From: Citrus sinensis
Lineage: Eukaryota; Streptophyta; Magnoliopsida; Sapindales; Rutaceae
DNA: 64,000 nt
Assembly: GCF_022201045.2 (NCBI RefSeq)
Contig: NC_068559.1
Span: 3,136,501 to 3,200,500 of the forward strand
Reading direction: 5' to 3'
Both the position numbers and the translations under genes were made by a program. Shown here in pieces: positions 39,030-49,314 of the stretch. A model generated the notes under the pieces. That model did no database searches, had not been told where the DNA came from, and saw nothing but the letters and a program-made list of their open reading frames with translations. Positions within the stretch are counted from its first letter, which is position 1. Every line of letters starts with the position of its first letter.

Positions 39030-39845
39030 TTTTGCGGAATTGAGTGATCAGAGAGAGTGTCTGTTGCTGTTAGTGAAAACCCGACAACGAAAAAAATAAT
39101 GATCCAGAGCGTGCTAAATAATACTGAGAGAAATAATCACCTGTTATTCTTTTTATTGTAAAAGGCGTAATAATTCTCCAGAATGTTCCAGCATTTTTGT
39201 TGTAGAAAATTTATCAGCATTTGTGTTCGTGTAACGCAAGTCCCAATGATAAATAATAATATTACGTGGCAATTATCTAGTGGTTGTTAATTTTAAATAT
39301 CTTAACTTACTCATTTTTATTACAATGCAATTTGAATATAAATAAACTTGATCTAAATACATGTTATATTATTACATATGAGACTTGATCGCTTATTTAG
39401 ATAAGAATTCAGTGTTGAGTTATTTTTTCGGTAGTTATTTGATAAGTAAAATAAAAAATTTAAATTAAAAATAAATATTAATTAATAATTCAGTGCCGAG
39501 TAAAAACACAACTCTATACTGAATCTTAATCTGTTAATTTCTTATTAAAAGTACTAATTTAAGTATTTTATTTGCCACCCGAGTTTGTGGTTGTGTACAA
39601 ATAAGTATATATTTAAGTAAAAGTACTAATTTCTTCGTAGAAATAGAATGCCAAATAAATTATTGAAACTGTGAATCCTCTGTTTCTAGATCTCAATATG
39701 CTTGTAAGTATAAAGTGTGCAAATTAATTTGTGCACCAAATTATTCCTCTCCAAATGTGTAAATGCCTTCCACGTTCACGACACCTCCCATCGCAATGAT
39801 TCATCTTCCATCATTTACACCATCAACGTGGCTGATTACTAGGCT
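39030..39845. other. DHAR upstream region
   Basis: Probable promoter and 5' UTR of the DHAR gene on the minus strand. No unmistakable TATA or known motif was found. Beyond about 39300 the DNA is AT-rich spacer. Confidence 0.4.
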
Positions 39846-39861
39846 GCTTCAATTCCACGTT

Positions 39862-40385
39862 TTTTTTTAATGAGAAATTATTTCATTGCTAAAAGAAAGC
39901 CAAACAATTACAATAATACATCTATCTCTTTCGGAACCTCCTCAATCTACACCCCGAGATTCTGAATTAGCCAAAGGCATTTTCGCTAAATCATGAGTCA
40001 CTAATTTACAGGATCTAGAAGTATAAACCACCCTATATTAATTATCCTGATCTATTAAAACTCTAATTTCACAAATGATCAAATTCAACTCTCCTCTACT
40101 GGAGATACCCTTGAATATGAAATTGGTAACACTATTGGAATCGGACTCAATAACTAGAGGAGAAAGAGTAACTTCTGCAGCCAGCTTCAGACCTTCTAAA
40201 ATCGCTAAAACCTCAGCAATTTCCACATCTCCTAAGCAAGGCTTCTTTGATGTTGCAGCAGCCATGACAGCGCCTTCACAATTTCTGATAAGGCATCCCA
40301 GGCCAGCGAAAACCGCCTTCCTTGTCCACAGTTGCATCAGAATTAAGCTTATACCAAGGAGGTTTTGGAGGGCGCCAAACATCAG
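39862..40385 (-). mobile_element. 5'-truncated LINE tail with perfect 16-bp target duplication
   Basis: GCTTCAATTCCACGTT occurs at 39846-39861 and again at 40386-40401. Between them, on the minus strand, lies the RNase H region of an L1-type ORF2 (40382-40038; FAGLGCLIRNCEGAVMAAAT, then LVIESDSNSVTNFI), followed by a 3' end and a poly(A) seen as T at about 39861-39869. The duplication is perfect and the insert complete, so it is recent. The RNase H catalytic Asp/Glu positions look partly kept, but the gene is a fragment. Confidence 0.9.
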
Positions 40386-40401
40386 GCTTCAATTCCACGT
40401 T

Positions 40402-40652
40402 CGTACTTACAAAACAAGCATTTTAGAAGAAATGTTGCAAACTAGTGTCAACCTCGGATACTTAATTGTAATTTGCTCATCCATCATGCACAATGTTCTC
40501 TCTACATCAATCGATTATCATAGTCTTAATTTATGTATAGTGATCAATAGAAATTCTCAAATGAAGATCTCCACATTCAATAAAATGGTAAATTTTGACT
40601 AGTTATTAATAATTAATTCTTTTACAATCAGAATTCAATTTAGTGTCTTTAC
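40402..40652. other. Short spacer
   Basis: No feature seen between the LINE tail and the TRIM element. Confidence 0.4.
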
Positions 40653-41017
40653 TGTTAAGTTGTATTTCACATTGGCTAGTAAAAGGGAGATACTTGGATT
40701 TATAAGGAGGTAGATCACTCCACCTAAAATGTTAGTCTTTTGTGGTGGATACCGAGAAATCTTATGCTAAGTCTCACAAACAAGTGGTATCAGAGTTAAA
40801 CCCTAGTAGCTGGAATGTGGTGGTGGAACAACTCAGGTGTGTCGGACGAAAGGACCAGAGTCCGACGGTGGTTTCGTCAGAGGGGGGATTGTTGAGCTGT
40901 GTCTCACATTGGCTAGTAAAGGAGAGATACTTCAGTTTATAAAGAGGTATATCACTCCACCTAAAGGGCTAATCTTTTGAGTTAGATACCTAAAAATCTT
41001 ATGCTAAGTCCCCAACA
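40653..41017 (+). mobile_element. Complete TRIM retrotransposon, 365 bp
   Basis: Two LTRs (40653-40782 and 40890-41017) start TGTT and end ACA, and share CACATTGGCTAGTAAA, GAGATACTT, TCACTCCACCTAAA and ATCTTATGCTAAGTC. Directly after the 5' LTR is a primer-binding site, TGGTATCAGAG (40785-40795), complementary to the initiator methionine tRNA 3' end. Directly before the 3' LTR is a purine tract, AGAGGGGGGAT. TTTAC flanks both sides (40648-40652, 41018-41022). There is no coding capacity, so movement would need proteins from another element. Confidence 0.95.
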
Positions 41018-41022
41018 TTTAC

Positions 41023-41260
41023 AAAAATCTTATCCTCATAAAATGCCTAGAATTTTACCAATAATTGACTCTAAATACACAAATTATTATAAATTTTTAC
41101 TTCATAATTATATTATTTTCTTCTTTTATACCTAATTATCGATTACTAATTGAAATCCGTGTTATAAGAAATTCAGTTGTTGGTGCCTTACAAATTGTAT
41201 TGATCTAATTGTCGACTTCCTTGGGAAGAATAAGTTTATTTATCTCGCAAATTCATATGA
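41023..41260. other. Spacer
   Basis: No feature seen between the TRIM and the 6.9-kb Mutator-like element. Confidence 0.4.
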
Positions 41261-41578
41261 TATTTTGGTGGGAAATTTACGAAAATAGCCATAAATATTT
41301 TGTTATTTTCACAACTAACCCTCTCAACTTTTTTCTATCAACATTAGCCAAACACAAGCCTTTCTCCCCAAATTACCCTTCTTTACAGACCAAAAGCAAC
41401 AATCTTTCTCCCATATCGTCAAACCAAACGCAGCTTAATCATCAACCAACGTCGACGGCAAAAGACAACAGTAAAGGTGCAATCCGACCATAATCTATCC
41501 GAATCCAACACTAATCGGCATCACTTAGTGGTATGAGTTATTTTCTGAACTTGCTGAACTGAGTCGTGGGTGAATCTG

Positions 41579-41637
41579 GCGACAGGGTGCCTGTCGCACC
41601 AAAAATTTCTGGCAACAGGCTGCCTGTCGCACCAAGC
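41579..41637. promoter_or_regulatory. Paired GCGACAGG hairpins before the transposase gene
   Basis: GCGACAGG, loop GTG, CCTGTCGC (41579-41597) is a perfect 8-bp hairpin followed by ACCAAAAA. A second copy, GGCAACAGGCTGCCTGTCGC then ACCAA, follows at 41611-41635. They lie about 75-130 bases before the transposase ATG. The role is unknown. Confidence 0.6.
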
Positions 41638-41708
41638 CTTGGAGATTCATTAAAACTGTATTAATTTGATCCGGATCCAATTAATTTTTTTTTATAATTT
41701 CAGGCTTA

Positions 41709-44342
41709 ATGGATTCAGTTGTACTTGAATTGTGTTACGATGGTTGGTGGGAGACATTAGAGGATGGCCGTATGGAGTATGTGAATGGTAAAAATCGAGC
41801 TTTTTTGGTTGAGAAAAATTGTCTGTTTGATCAGTTATTGGCAAGAGTATACGAGGTGTTACAAATAAACCCTAATGAATATAGTATTACAATGAAGACA
41901 ACTTTGAGGTCTAGTAACACATTATATCGTATATGTGCACTGCCCATGGATATATTTGATGATGAAATGGTGAGGGTTGTGTTGCATATGGCATCCGACG
42001 TAGCCAATTTTGGATGCATTCCTATATTCGTGACCACATCACCTCGAGTTCCGAGCGAAGGTATTGAGCCATATGTCGATACAGAAACTTCGTTTAGAGC
42101 AAATATGTCTGGCCCCGATAATGATGAAGAGGTGTTGCCAAAGACAATATCGTTGCAGCAATATTACTCTCCAATCCACGACAATTATGACAACATTGAT
42201 GATAACGACGTTACGTTAGAGGATGTTGGAGCAACGGTATTTCCAATAACAACGTCGTTGGAGCAACGGTATTCTCCGTATCATAACAATGATTTTTGGG
42301 ACAATGATGATTTTCATCATGAGACAGAGGGGGATAATGTTTGTGCAGAACCTTCTAATAATACGAGGGGCACTCATTTCAATAATGATGGTGATGATGG
42401 AGGAGCCGGTCCTTCGAATGTTCTGTCGTTTCAACACGACGATGAGTGTGAAGACAATACTCCTGTGAATAACAGAGGTAATAGACATAGTCCTTCTATG
42501 GTGCGATCGAGAAGGCGAATTGACCCCCTTACAAGTCTTGCTCCAACTTTGCCTTCGAACATGGTTGCTCCAAGCTTTGTTAGCAGTTGTGATTCAGATG
42601 ATATCAGTGTGGGTAAGCTATTTGCTGAGAAGAATGAGTTTATATTACAACTACGCAAGGTTGCTTTTAGAGATAAGTTTGATTTCAAGATTGCACGGTC
42701 TACTATGACACGTTTCGAGGCTCACTGTTGTTCAGAATCATGTAAATGGCGTATTCGAGCAACTAGATGTTCGAACGAGCAAAATGTTCCTTGGGTGGTG
42801 AAGAGAATTGACAATGTACACACTTGTCATGATGAGGTATTGGTTGATGGACGTCATCAAGTAAGGAGCCGGGTTGTCGGTTATATTATCGCAGAAAAAT
42901 ATATTCAAGACAAGAAGATTTATACTCCGAATGACATAAGAGCAGATATGCAACAGGAATACAGTGTTCAGTTAACATACCAGCAGGCATATCGGGCGAG
43001 AGAAGTTGGTCTTGAAATAGTTCGAGGCAACCCTGCAGAGTCATACAACTTGCTCCCTAAATACTCTCACGTACTAACTACAGCTAATGAGGGTACAGTC
43101 ACTCACCTCGAGCAGGATGGAGATGGTAATTTCTTGTACTATTTTGTAGCACTTGGATCTTCCATCAAGGGCTTTATGCAGTACATTCGGCCTGTCATTG
43201 CTGTAGATGGTACTCATCTGAAGGGACTATATCGTGGAAGCATGTTCGTGGCAACATGTCTTGATGGTAACAATCAATTGTATCCGTTAGCCATTGGGAT
43301 CATGGATTCAGAAAAAAATGATGCTTGGGAATGGTTTATGATGAAGTTACACGGAGTGATTGGCGATAGACCTGAGTTGGTAATTATCTCTAATCGATGC
43401 ACTGCCATAAGGAGAGCCGTTCTTAAAGTATTTCACAATGCAACTCATGGCGTTTGTTTTTACCACGTCAAAGGTCACATTAAGTCTCAATTTAGAATGC
43501 CCAAAGTTCTTTGGGATCAATTTGAGCCTGCCTTTATTAATGCAGCAAAAGCATATGGCCACGAGGAATTTAAGAGACAACTTGAAGGGTTGTGGATGAT
43601 CCACTCGGGTGCGGCTGATTACCTAGAAAATAATGTCGGTACGTGCAATTGGGCAAGGTCTCAGTTTGAAGGTAGGAGGTACAGCATACTTACCACCAAC
43701 ATCGCGGAGAGTGTTAATTCTTTCATGCGGGAACCTCGAAAATTTCCTGTTACTCATCTTGTTGATCACTTTAGGAAAACAATGCAGCAATGGTTCTATG
43801 ATAGAAAAATTGTGGCTGAATCAATGACTACTCGGCTAACAACATGGGCGGATGAAATAGTCACCGAGAGGAGAACTATAGCTGAAAGAATGATAGTTCG
43901 GCCGGTGTCTCCGCATCGATTTCAAGTGGTAGGCGGTGGGCTTAAGGAAGGTTTGGTTGACTTGCAACAGAGAACTTGCACATGCAGAGTGTTTCAGCTT
44001 GATCAGCTTGTATGTGCTCATGCAATTGCGACGTGTCTAACACACCGGGTGGATTTTATTAACCTATGCTCGTACTTTTACACTACAGAATCGTTGGCGA
44101 TGGCTTATGCACAACCAGTAGAGCCAGTTGGTGATGTGGCTGATTGAGAAATTCCAGATGAAATTCAGGAGATGCAAGTATACCCACCAGTTGAGGCACC
44201 ACCACCTGGCCGTCGTAAAGAGCTCAGAATACCCTCGGTTGGCGAGGACGTTAACAGGCGGACTCTAAGATGCGGGCGGTGTCATGAACTGGGCCATAAT
44301 TGTAAGCGATGTAAGAATCCCATTGCGTCGACTCGAAGTTAG
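41709..44342 (+). pseudogene. MURA-type Mutator transposase, split by one stop
   Basis: An 812-residue frame (41709-44147) is followed in the same frame, past a single TGA (44145-44147), by about 65 codons to a TAG at 44342. Domains in order: an N-terminal PB1-like plant MuDR region; an acidic Asn/Asp-rich linker; the MuDR DNA-binding domain (about residues 300-380, KVAFRDKFDFKIARST and CSESCKWRIRATRC); the MULE core (DGTHLKGLYRGSMFVATC with the first catalytic Asp; VIISNRCTAIRRAV; GVCFYHVKGH); the SWIM finger (CTCRVFQLDQLVCAHAIATC); and, past the stop, a CCHC knuckle (CGRCHELGHNCKRC). The second catalytic Asp, usually in SDRH, is Asn here, so catalysis should fail even if the stop is read through. 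Chosen start: first ATG after the leader hairpins, MDSVVLELCYDG. Confidence 0.88.
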
Positions 44343-44493
44343 TTGTTATTATGTTTTATGTATTGTACACTTATATGTCATAAAACTTTCTTTTATTTTA
44401 AAATATTAAAATGTGAGCATTAAAATTATATAAACTTAAGTGCGCAAATTTAAAAAAAAAATCAAGTTTAAAAATTCAAATTACTACAACGGT

Positions 44494-47400
44494 TTACAAT
44501 ACAATATCGTCATTAAATATGTCAACTGCAATCTTCTTTCTAAAGTATTCGACATGACTAGCGTTAAACTCCAATCCAAGCCCGAACATTAAATACATCG
44601 TAACCATCAATACAAAAACACCGCAATCGCCAGTTTCGGGCTCCTGTTGTAGCGCGCTCCTAACTGCGATAACTTTCCAGGGGTCGGCACTCCGCAACTC
44701 AGGTCGAATGTTGTAGAACCCAACATATTCCAACCATCGAGGGAAGATAACTTCAAGTGGCTTGAATTTCAACCTGTATCTTTTGTCGTCGCGGCATGTG
44801 AGTAATGAGTCATAAATCCAGACTTTGTTTTTCCGAAAGTCTACTAGTGCCAGTACCCAATGCTCGCCGTCCAAGTTAACAGGGATGAGTAACTGTACGT
44901 AAAAATTCAAAAACATGTTCGTTATATATGAAATTGAAAAACAACTAAGAAAAATCGACAACTTGTATATAAAATGCAATAAAATACATACCATATCGAC
45001 ATCCGTCATTGATTTGGACATTGTGTGCTGTCGCCCACAAAGATAACTATTCATGCGGTCGTCGAATACTAATGAATCGACCGCACAATCCCCGTTGTTC
45101 CATAACTGATTCAAGAACACCTAGTACATAGATAACCAAGAAATGCATAAATTAACAAAACTTAAAGGCAATAATTAAAAAAAAATTTAAATAGTATTTA
45201 TAAGTTTTGTCAGCACGTTATCCAAAAAAATGTGTCAGTATGTGTGACACGTTGGAGTAAGGCATTTGGATACTGCCGTTATTTCTCGCTAATCAAGCGG
45301 AGATATTCGTGAATATGCTGTTGAGAAACAGAAATATAACGATTAAAAAGAAAAATTTTGGTGAAACAAAGCCACAACAGTATACATAACTTCGAAAATA
45401 AAAATACCTCATCGCCTAACCATCCCATCGAAGCTGTACCCAAAATTATTTCAAAGAATGACCGCAGGTGCTGGACTCTCCGGCGGACTCTGCTATCACC
45501 AGTGAACCATCGATCAAACTCAGCAAACAGATTAGAGTCCTCCAATCCTCTAAGTGGATTTACATCCACACTCGTACTCATGTCAATCGCATGCTCCATG
45601 ATTTGGGGTCGAGGTAAAGGCCGGACGTGCTGTCCTCGCCTGACCGGAGGAATCATGTAAGGACTGTTATAAACATACGACGGTATGTACGCGCGGCCAA
45701 ACTTACTAACGCCCGGAGGCACCTCAGTGAACACCTGCACGCTCTCCCCACTAACATCCCCGTAGAAACTATACAATGACGTGGGCGTAGACAAATTTTC
45801 ATTGCCCACGTCAGTATACACTCCATAGTCATCCGGGGCCTGTCCATTCGCCAAGAAGAACATATTAAACAACTATTAAATTAAAAGTTAAACGAACATA
45901 ATTATTAAATTTAAATTTGCTCACCGCATACGAGCGTGCAGGGGGAGAATCCTTATTTGGACGTTTAGAAAATGTTTCGATGAAGCCAACAACGGTTTCT
46001 TTAAAATCTTTTAATTCTGACTTTATTTCATACACGTTACGATCAATCTTATCCAGCCGTCGTTGTATGTAATCATTAAACTGCTTTGTCCTCGACTATT
46101 ACAAAAGAAAAAAAATAAAACTTTAGAATAACAATAAAAAATTAATAATTTATAAAGGAAAAATATCGTATATTATTTATAACCTCAGAATCCCGTGCGT
46201 CATCAGAGTTGTCTGTTTAATGCTGGTGGTCATCAACAGCCACCTCATCCTCAGAAGTGTCATGACGCTGCTCTGGTATTGGGTTTGGTATGTCGTCATG
46301 ATCGTCATGCTCGTCTGATTGCCTTGTAACCGACGACATCGCGTTGATTGAGGATTGGTGCTGTATAAAGTATCATTTAAAATTAGTAAATCAAAAGTCA
46401 AATATTTCGATTAAAAAATTTTTAGTACTTAGAGTATACCGACCTTATGAACCCAGTCTGGAATGCTTGGCACGTAATCCTTCACAGAGAGCCAATATTT
46501 TCTGCTACTCTCCTTTGAACTTAGCTCAAGAGTTTGTAAAACGTCCCCCTGCCATAAATTCAATTGAGTAAGTATACGTAACTTAAATTTAGTAAAGTTA
46601 AAAAAATAAGTAATACATATTACTTACAAGACGAGATTCGTCGTTAAAGAACGAATAAACCTCCACAAAGTTGATTCTCGAAGACGCCATGGGCTTCCAT
46701 TGCAGAATGCGGGGAATCTTATTCTTCGTTTTGACGACCCATGTTGATGGCAACCCTCCGATTGCTTCGTAAATCCAAGCCTACAACAACCAAAGTGAAT
46801 AATCAAATAAAACAACTATCAAATATTTAATACTATAAAACTTATTAATATCGCAGAAAAAAAACACACCTGAACCCCAGACGTAAAGCCGTAAAGATTG
46901 TATTTTTCAATATTATGATCTGGATTTTTCAACCGAGTCTTCTTAAATTTCTCATTTTTCTCGAACAGTGCATTGTCAAGACTCTCGTAAATCATTTCCC
47001 ACGACAATAGACCCCATGGACGCTTTTGGAAGTACTGTATATCATCAACTTGGTCAAGCCAATCGAAATTGACTTGACAATGATTTTTTCTTGCATTTAG
47101 TACTCTGTCTGCAAAATAAAACAGCGCAATCTTTAATGCGTCCATATCGTCCATTTCCTCAAATTTCAACTCCTTAAATACTGCATCGAATTGCTTCACA
47201 TTAATCTTACGATGCACACCACCAAAATACGTATTCCGTAGCCTCTACTCCATTTCATCATTTTTTTGATTGGTATCAACACCAAATGAAAGTCCAGTAA
47301 CCAAGCACCATTCGACAATTGACAAGCGAATCAAATGCTTACCAATTTGAAACCATAACTGATCTTCACGACTATCTTCTTCATGGGCCACTTGCCGAAG

Positions 47401-47628
47401 TAAAAGATTGTGCAAAATCACCCCACTAAATGGAAAACTTCGACACTCCAAGAAATGCCCAAATATATTCTTTTTGAACATGAATAACTGCCGCTTCGTT
47501 AATTTTTCCTCGATGGCTTTTACGACCGAAGATAACATACACATGCTCGAAATTCGACCAGGAAAGTGATCGGCATAACGAAAATACATCTTGCCTACTT
47601 CGATATCCGGTGATTCTGATTTCGCCAT
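44494..47628 (-). pseudogene. DUF1985 plus ULP1 protease of the element, degenerate
   Basis: Minus-strand exons: 47628-46870, 46780-46628, 46548-46444, 46360-46184, 46095-45925, 45839-45408, one near 45320, one near 45120-45000, and 44894-44494. The first exon carries DUF1985 (KNIFGHFLECRSFPFSGVIL, GKHLIRLSIVEWCLVTGLSF). The last is the ULP1 peptidase with His in GEHWVLALVDF, Asp in VWIYDSL and Cys in ETGDCGVFVL, so the triad is intact. In-frame stops occur at DEME* (47245-47247), at DDHQH* in the fourth exon, and at ISEK* near 45282. It is convergent with the transposase, with about 150 bases between the stops. ULP1 enzymes cut SUMO-like proteins; their use to a transposon is not known. Confidence 0.85.
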
Positions 47629-47703
47629 GTATCTGTAATATTTATAAAATTATTACATTATATTTACAGAAAAAAAAAATTCACTCGTAAAAAAAAATAC
47701 TAA

Positions 47704-47760
47704 TTTTTGGTGCGACAGGCTTGCTTGTCGCACCAAAAAAATGGTGCGACAGCGTGCGCG
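47704..47760. promoter_or_regulatory. Perfect 14-bp-stem hairpin before the ULP1 gene
   Basis: TTTTTGGTGCGACA (47704-47717), loop GGCTTGCT, TGTCGCACCAAAAA (47726-47739). A third half-copy, GGTGCGACAGCG, starts at 47743. It lies about 75-130 bases before the ULP1 ATG, the same place as the GCGACAGG hairpins before the transposase at the other end of the element. Confidence 0.65.
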
Positions 47761-48208
47761 CCCTGCCCCCTCCCTCCCCACCCCCAAAATTAAGCGCAAT
47801 CACTCCAAAATCGAAAACAATACTCCCAAACACCACCAACCACCACAAACATCATCACCACCACTATTATTCTCAAGCTATAACTATTATTATTCTAAAA
47901 TCTCATTTTAAATTAATGAAAATTAGAAAAATGACTAACCTAAGTTTTGTTGAAGGTTGTAGATCGTAGATCGGATGCTGGTGAGAGATGGAGCCGCCGC
48001 CGACGAGGGTTGATGTCGCCGCCGATGATGGGAGTTGGATCGGTTTGGGAGAGATGAGTGAAAGGGAGTGTTGAGGGAGAGATGAGGGAGGGGTATTTTG
48101 GTCTCAAAGATTGTTTAATGACTAATGTTGATAGAAATATTTATGGGAGGTTAAAATGAAAAAAAGCAAAACTTTTTTAGTTATTACTGTAAATTTTCCT
48201 ATTTTGGT

Positions 48209-49026
48209 TTGTACGCATATTTCTCGACCACAAAATGAGGATGTACGTAAGTGGGTTTATAAGGCAACGTCTCTGTCTTGCGTCCATTCGCTTTATAACT
48301 TTACAGCTTTTCTCCCTTAATTTTTGTGAGGGTCGCATCCAAAGAAAATAAATAAAAAAGAAAAATAATAAAAAGTCCTTCTGCTTTTTTTTTTTTTCTT
48401 ATTTTCTCTTAAGGTGGACTACTTGTTATATTCATTCTTTATTGAACAAAATTTATGATCTTTCGTGATTGACGACCTTGTAACTTCAATTCAATAGTTA
48501 GCATTATCTCACATTAGATTCTTGTGTTGTGTGTGAATCAATTCACTTCCATTTGCTTTATTACTTTGTCTTGTCTCCTTATCGTTTGTGAGATTCGTAT
48601 CAAAAGAAAATAAAGAAATAAATACAAAGGACTTTTACATTTTTCTTTTTCTTTTTTCCTCTTAAGGTGGACCACTTGTCACTCTCAGTCTTTATCAAAG
48701 GAAATTTCTTGCCTTTCATGACTGGGTCTTGGTCACGTGAAGAATGAGTAAATTGAGTCCATTGTCTTTCTCTACAACTCTATTGATAATTAGTACTCTA
48801 TGTAACTCAAGTGAATAATACCGACTAAGAATAGTTATTTTTTTAACTCACTATTAGAATCAGACTCTAACTTATATTTATATGAGATTATTATTAATAT
48901 TTATAATTAGATTATTATTTAAATTAGTTTACATAAATGCTTATAAAGTATTGCTCAAATTTCACCTCGGGGGGGTGTCTACTTTACTTTGGCCGAGTGG
49001 TTACTAAGACTAGTTAATTTAATAAT
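48209..49026. repeat. Spacer with a ~270-bp tandem duplication (48280-48740)
   Basis: Two copies offset by about 272 bases share TTTGTGAG..TCG.ATC, AAAGAAAATAAA, CTCTTAAGGTGGAC.ACTTG, and CATGA-type endings. No gene. The remainder to 49026 is AT-rich. Confidence 0.75.
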
Positions 49027-49035
49027 AAGAGAAAA

Positions 49036-49305
49036 TTGCCTAATGCACACTTTTCTCTCATAACTGCCGTCAAGGATCTGATAAACAGACAATGGCTCAT
49101 TAACATAAAGCATATAAATTGGGAAGTCAATTTTACTGCAGATTCCATGGCAAAACTTGTTGGTTCCTTATCCCTTGGTCTTTATGTTTTTGAAAACCCC
49201 CCTGCGGGGCTTGATTATTGATTATGTAATTATATATATGGGACGTCTATTTCCTGTTCTATTTTAGCCTAATTTTTACTACGCTCCAATGTATAAAAAA
49301 AAAAA
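49036..49305 (+). mobile_element. 5'-truncated LINE tail
   Basis: A 60-residue C-terminal RNase H piece (KHINWEVNFTADSMAKLVGS, then FENPPAGLDY) is followed by a short 3' UTR and a poly(A) of about 12 at 49294-49305. AAGAGAAAA flanks both sides (49027-49035 and 49306-49314). Confidence 0.78.
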
Positions 49306-49314
49306 AAGAGAAAA

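Larger units (their letters stand above)
41270..48199. mobile_element. 6.9-kb Mutator-like element (Kaonashi-like) with MURA and ULP1 genes
   Basis: TATTTTGGT flanks both sides perfectly (41261-41269 and 48200-48208). The terminal repeats start GGGAAATTTAC on the left and read GGAAAATTTAC inward from the right. They continue with worn similarity for about 150 bases, including CTATCAACATTAG. Inside are two convergent genes: a transposase (+) and a DUF1985/ULP1 protease (-). MULEs carrying a ULP1-like gene are known in plants (Kaonashi type). The perfect duplication points to a recent insertion, but both genes already carry stops. Confidence 0.92.

Noticed and set aside
40649..41017. Coding frame 40742-40942
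   Set aside because: It lies across the LTR and inner part of a TRIM, which has no coding capacity.
42216..43604. Several minus-strand frames opposite the MURA transposase
   Set aside because: They are shadows of the 812-residue transposase frame.
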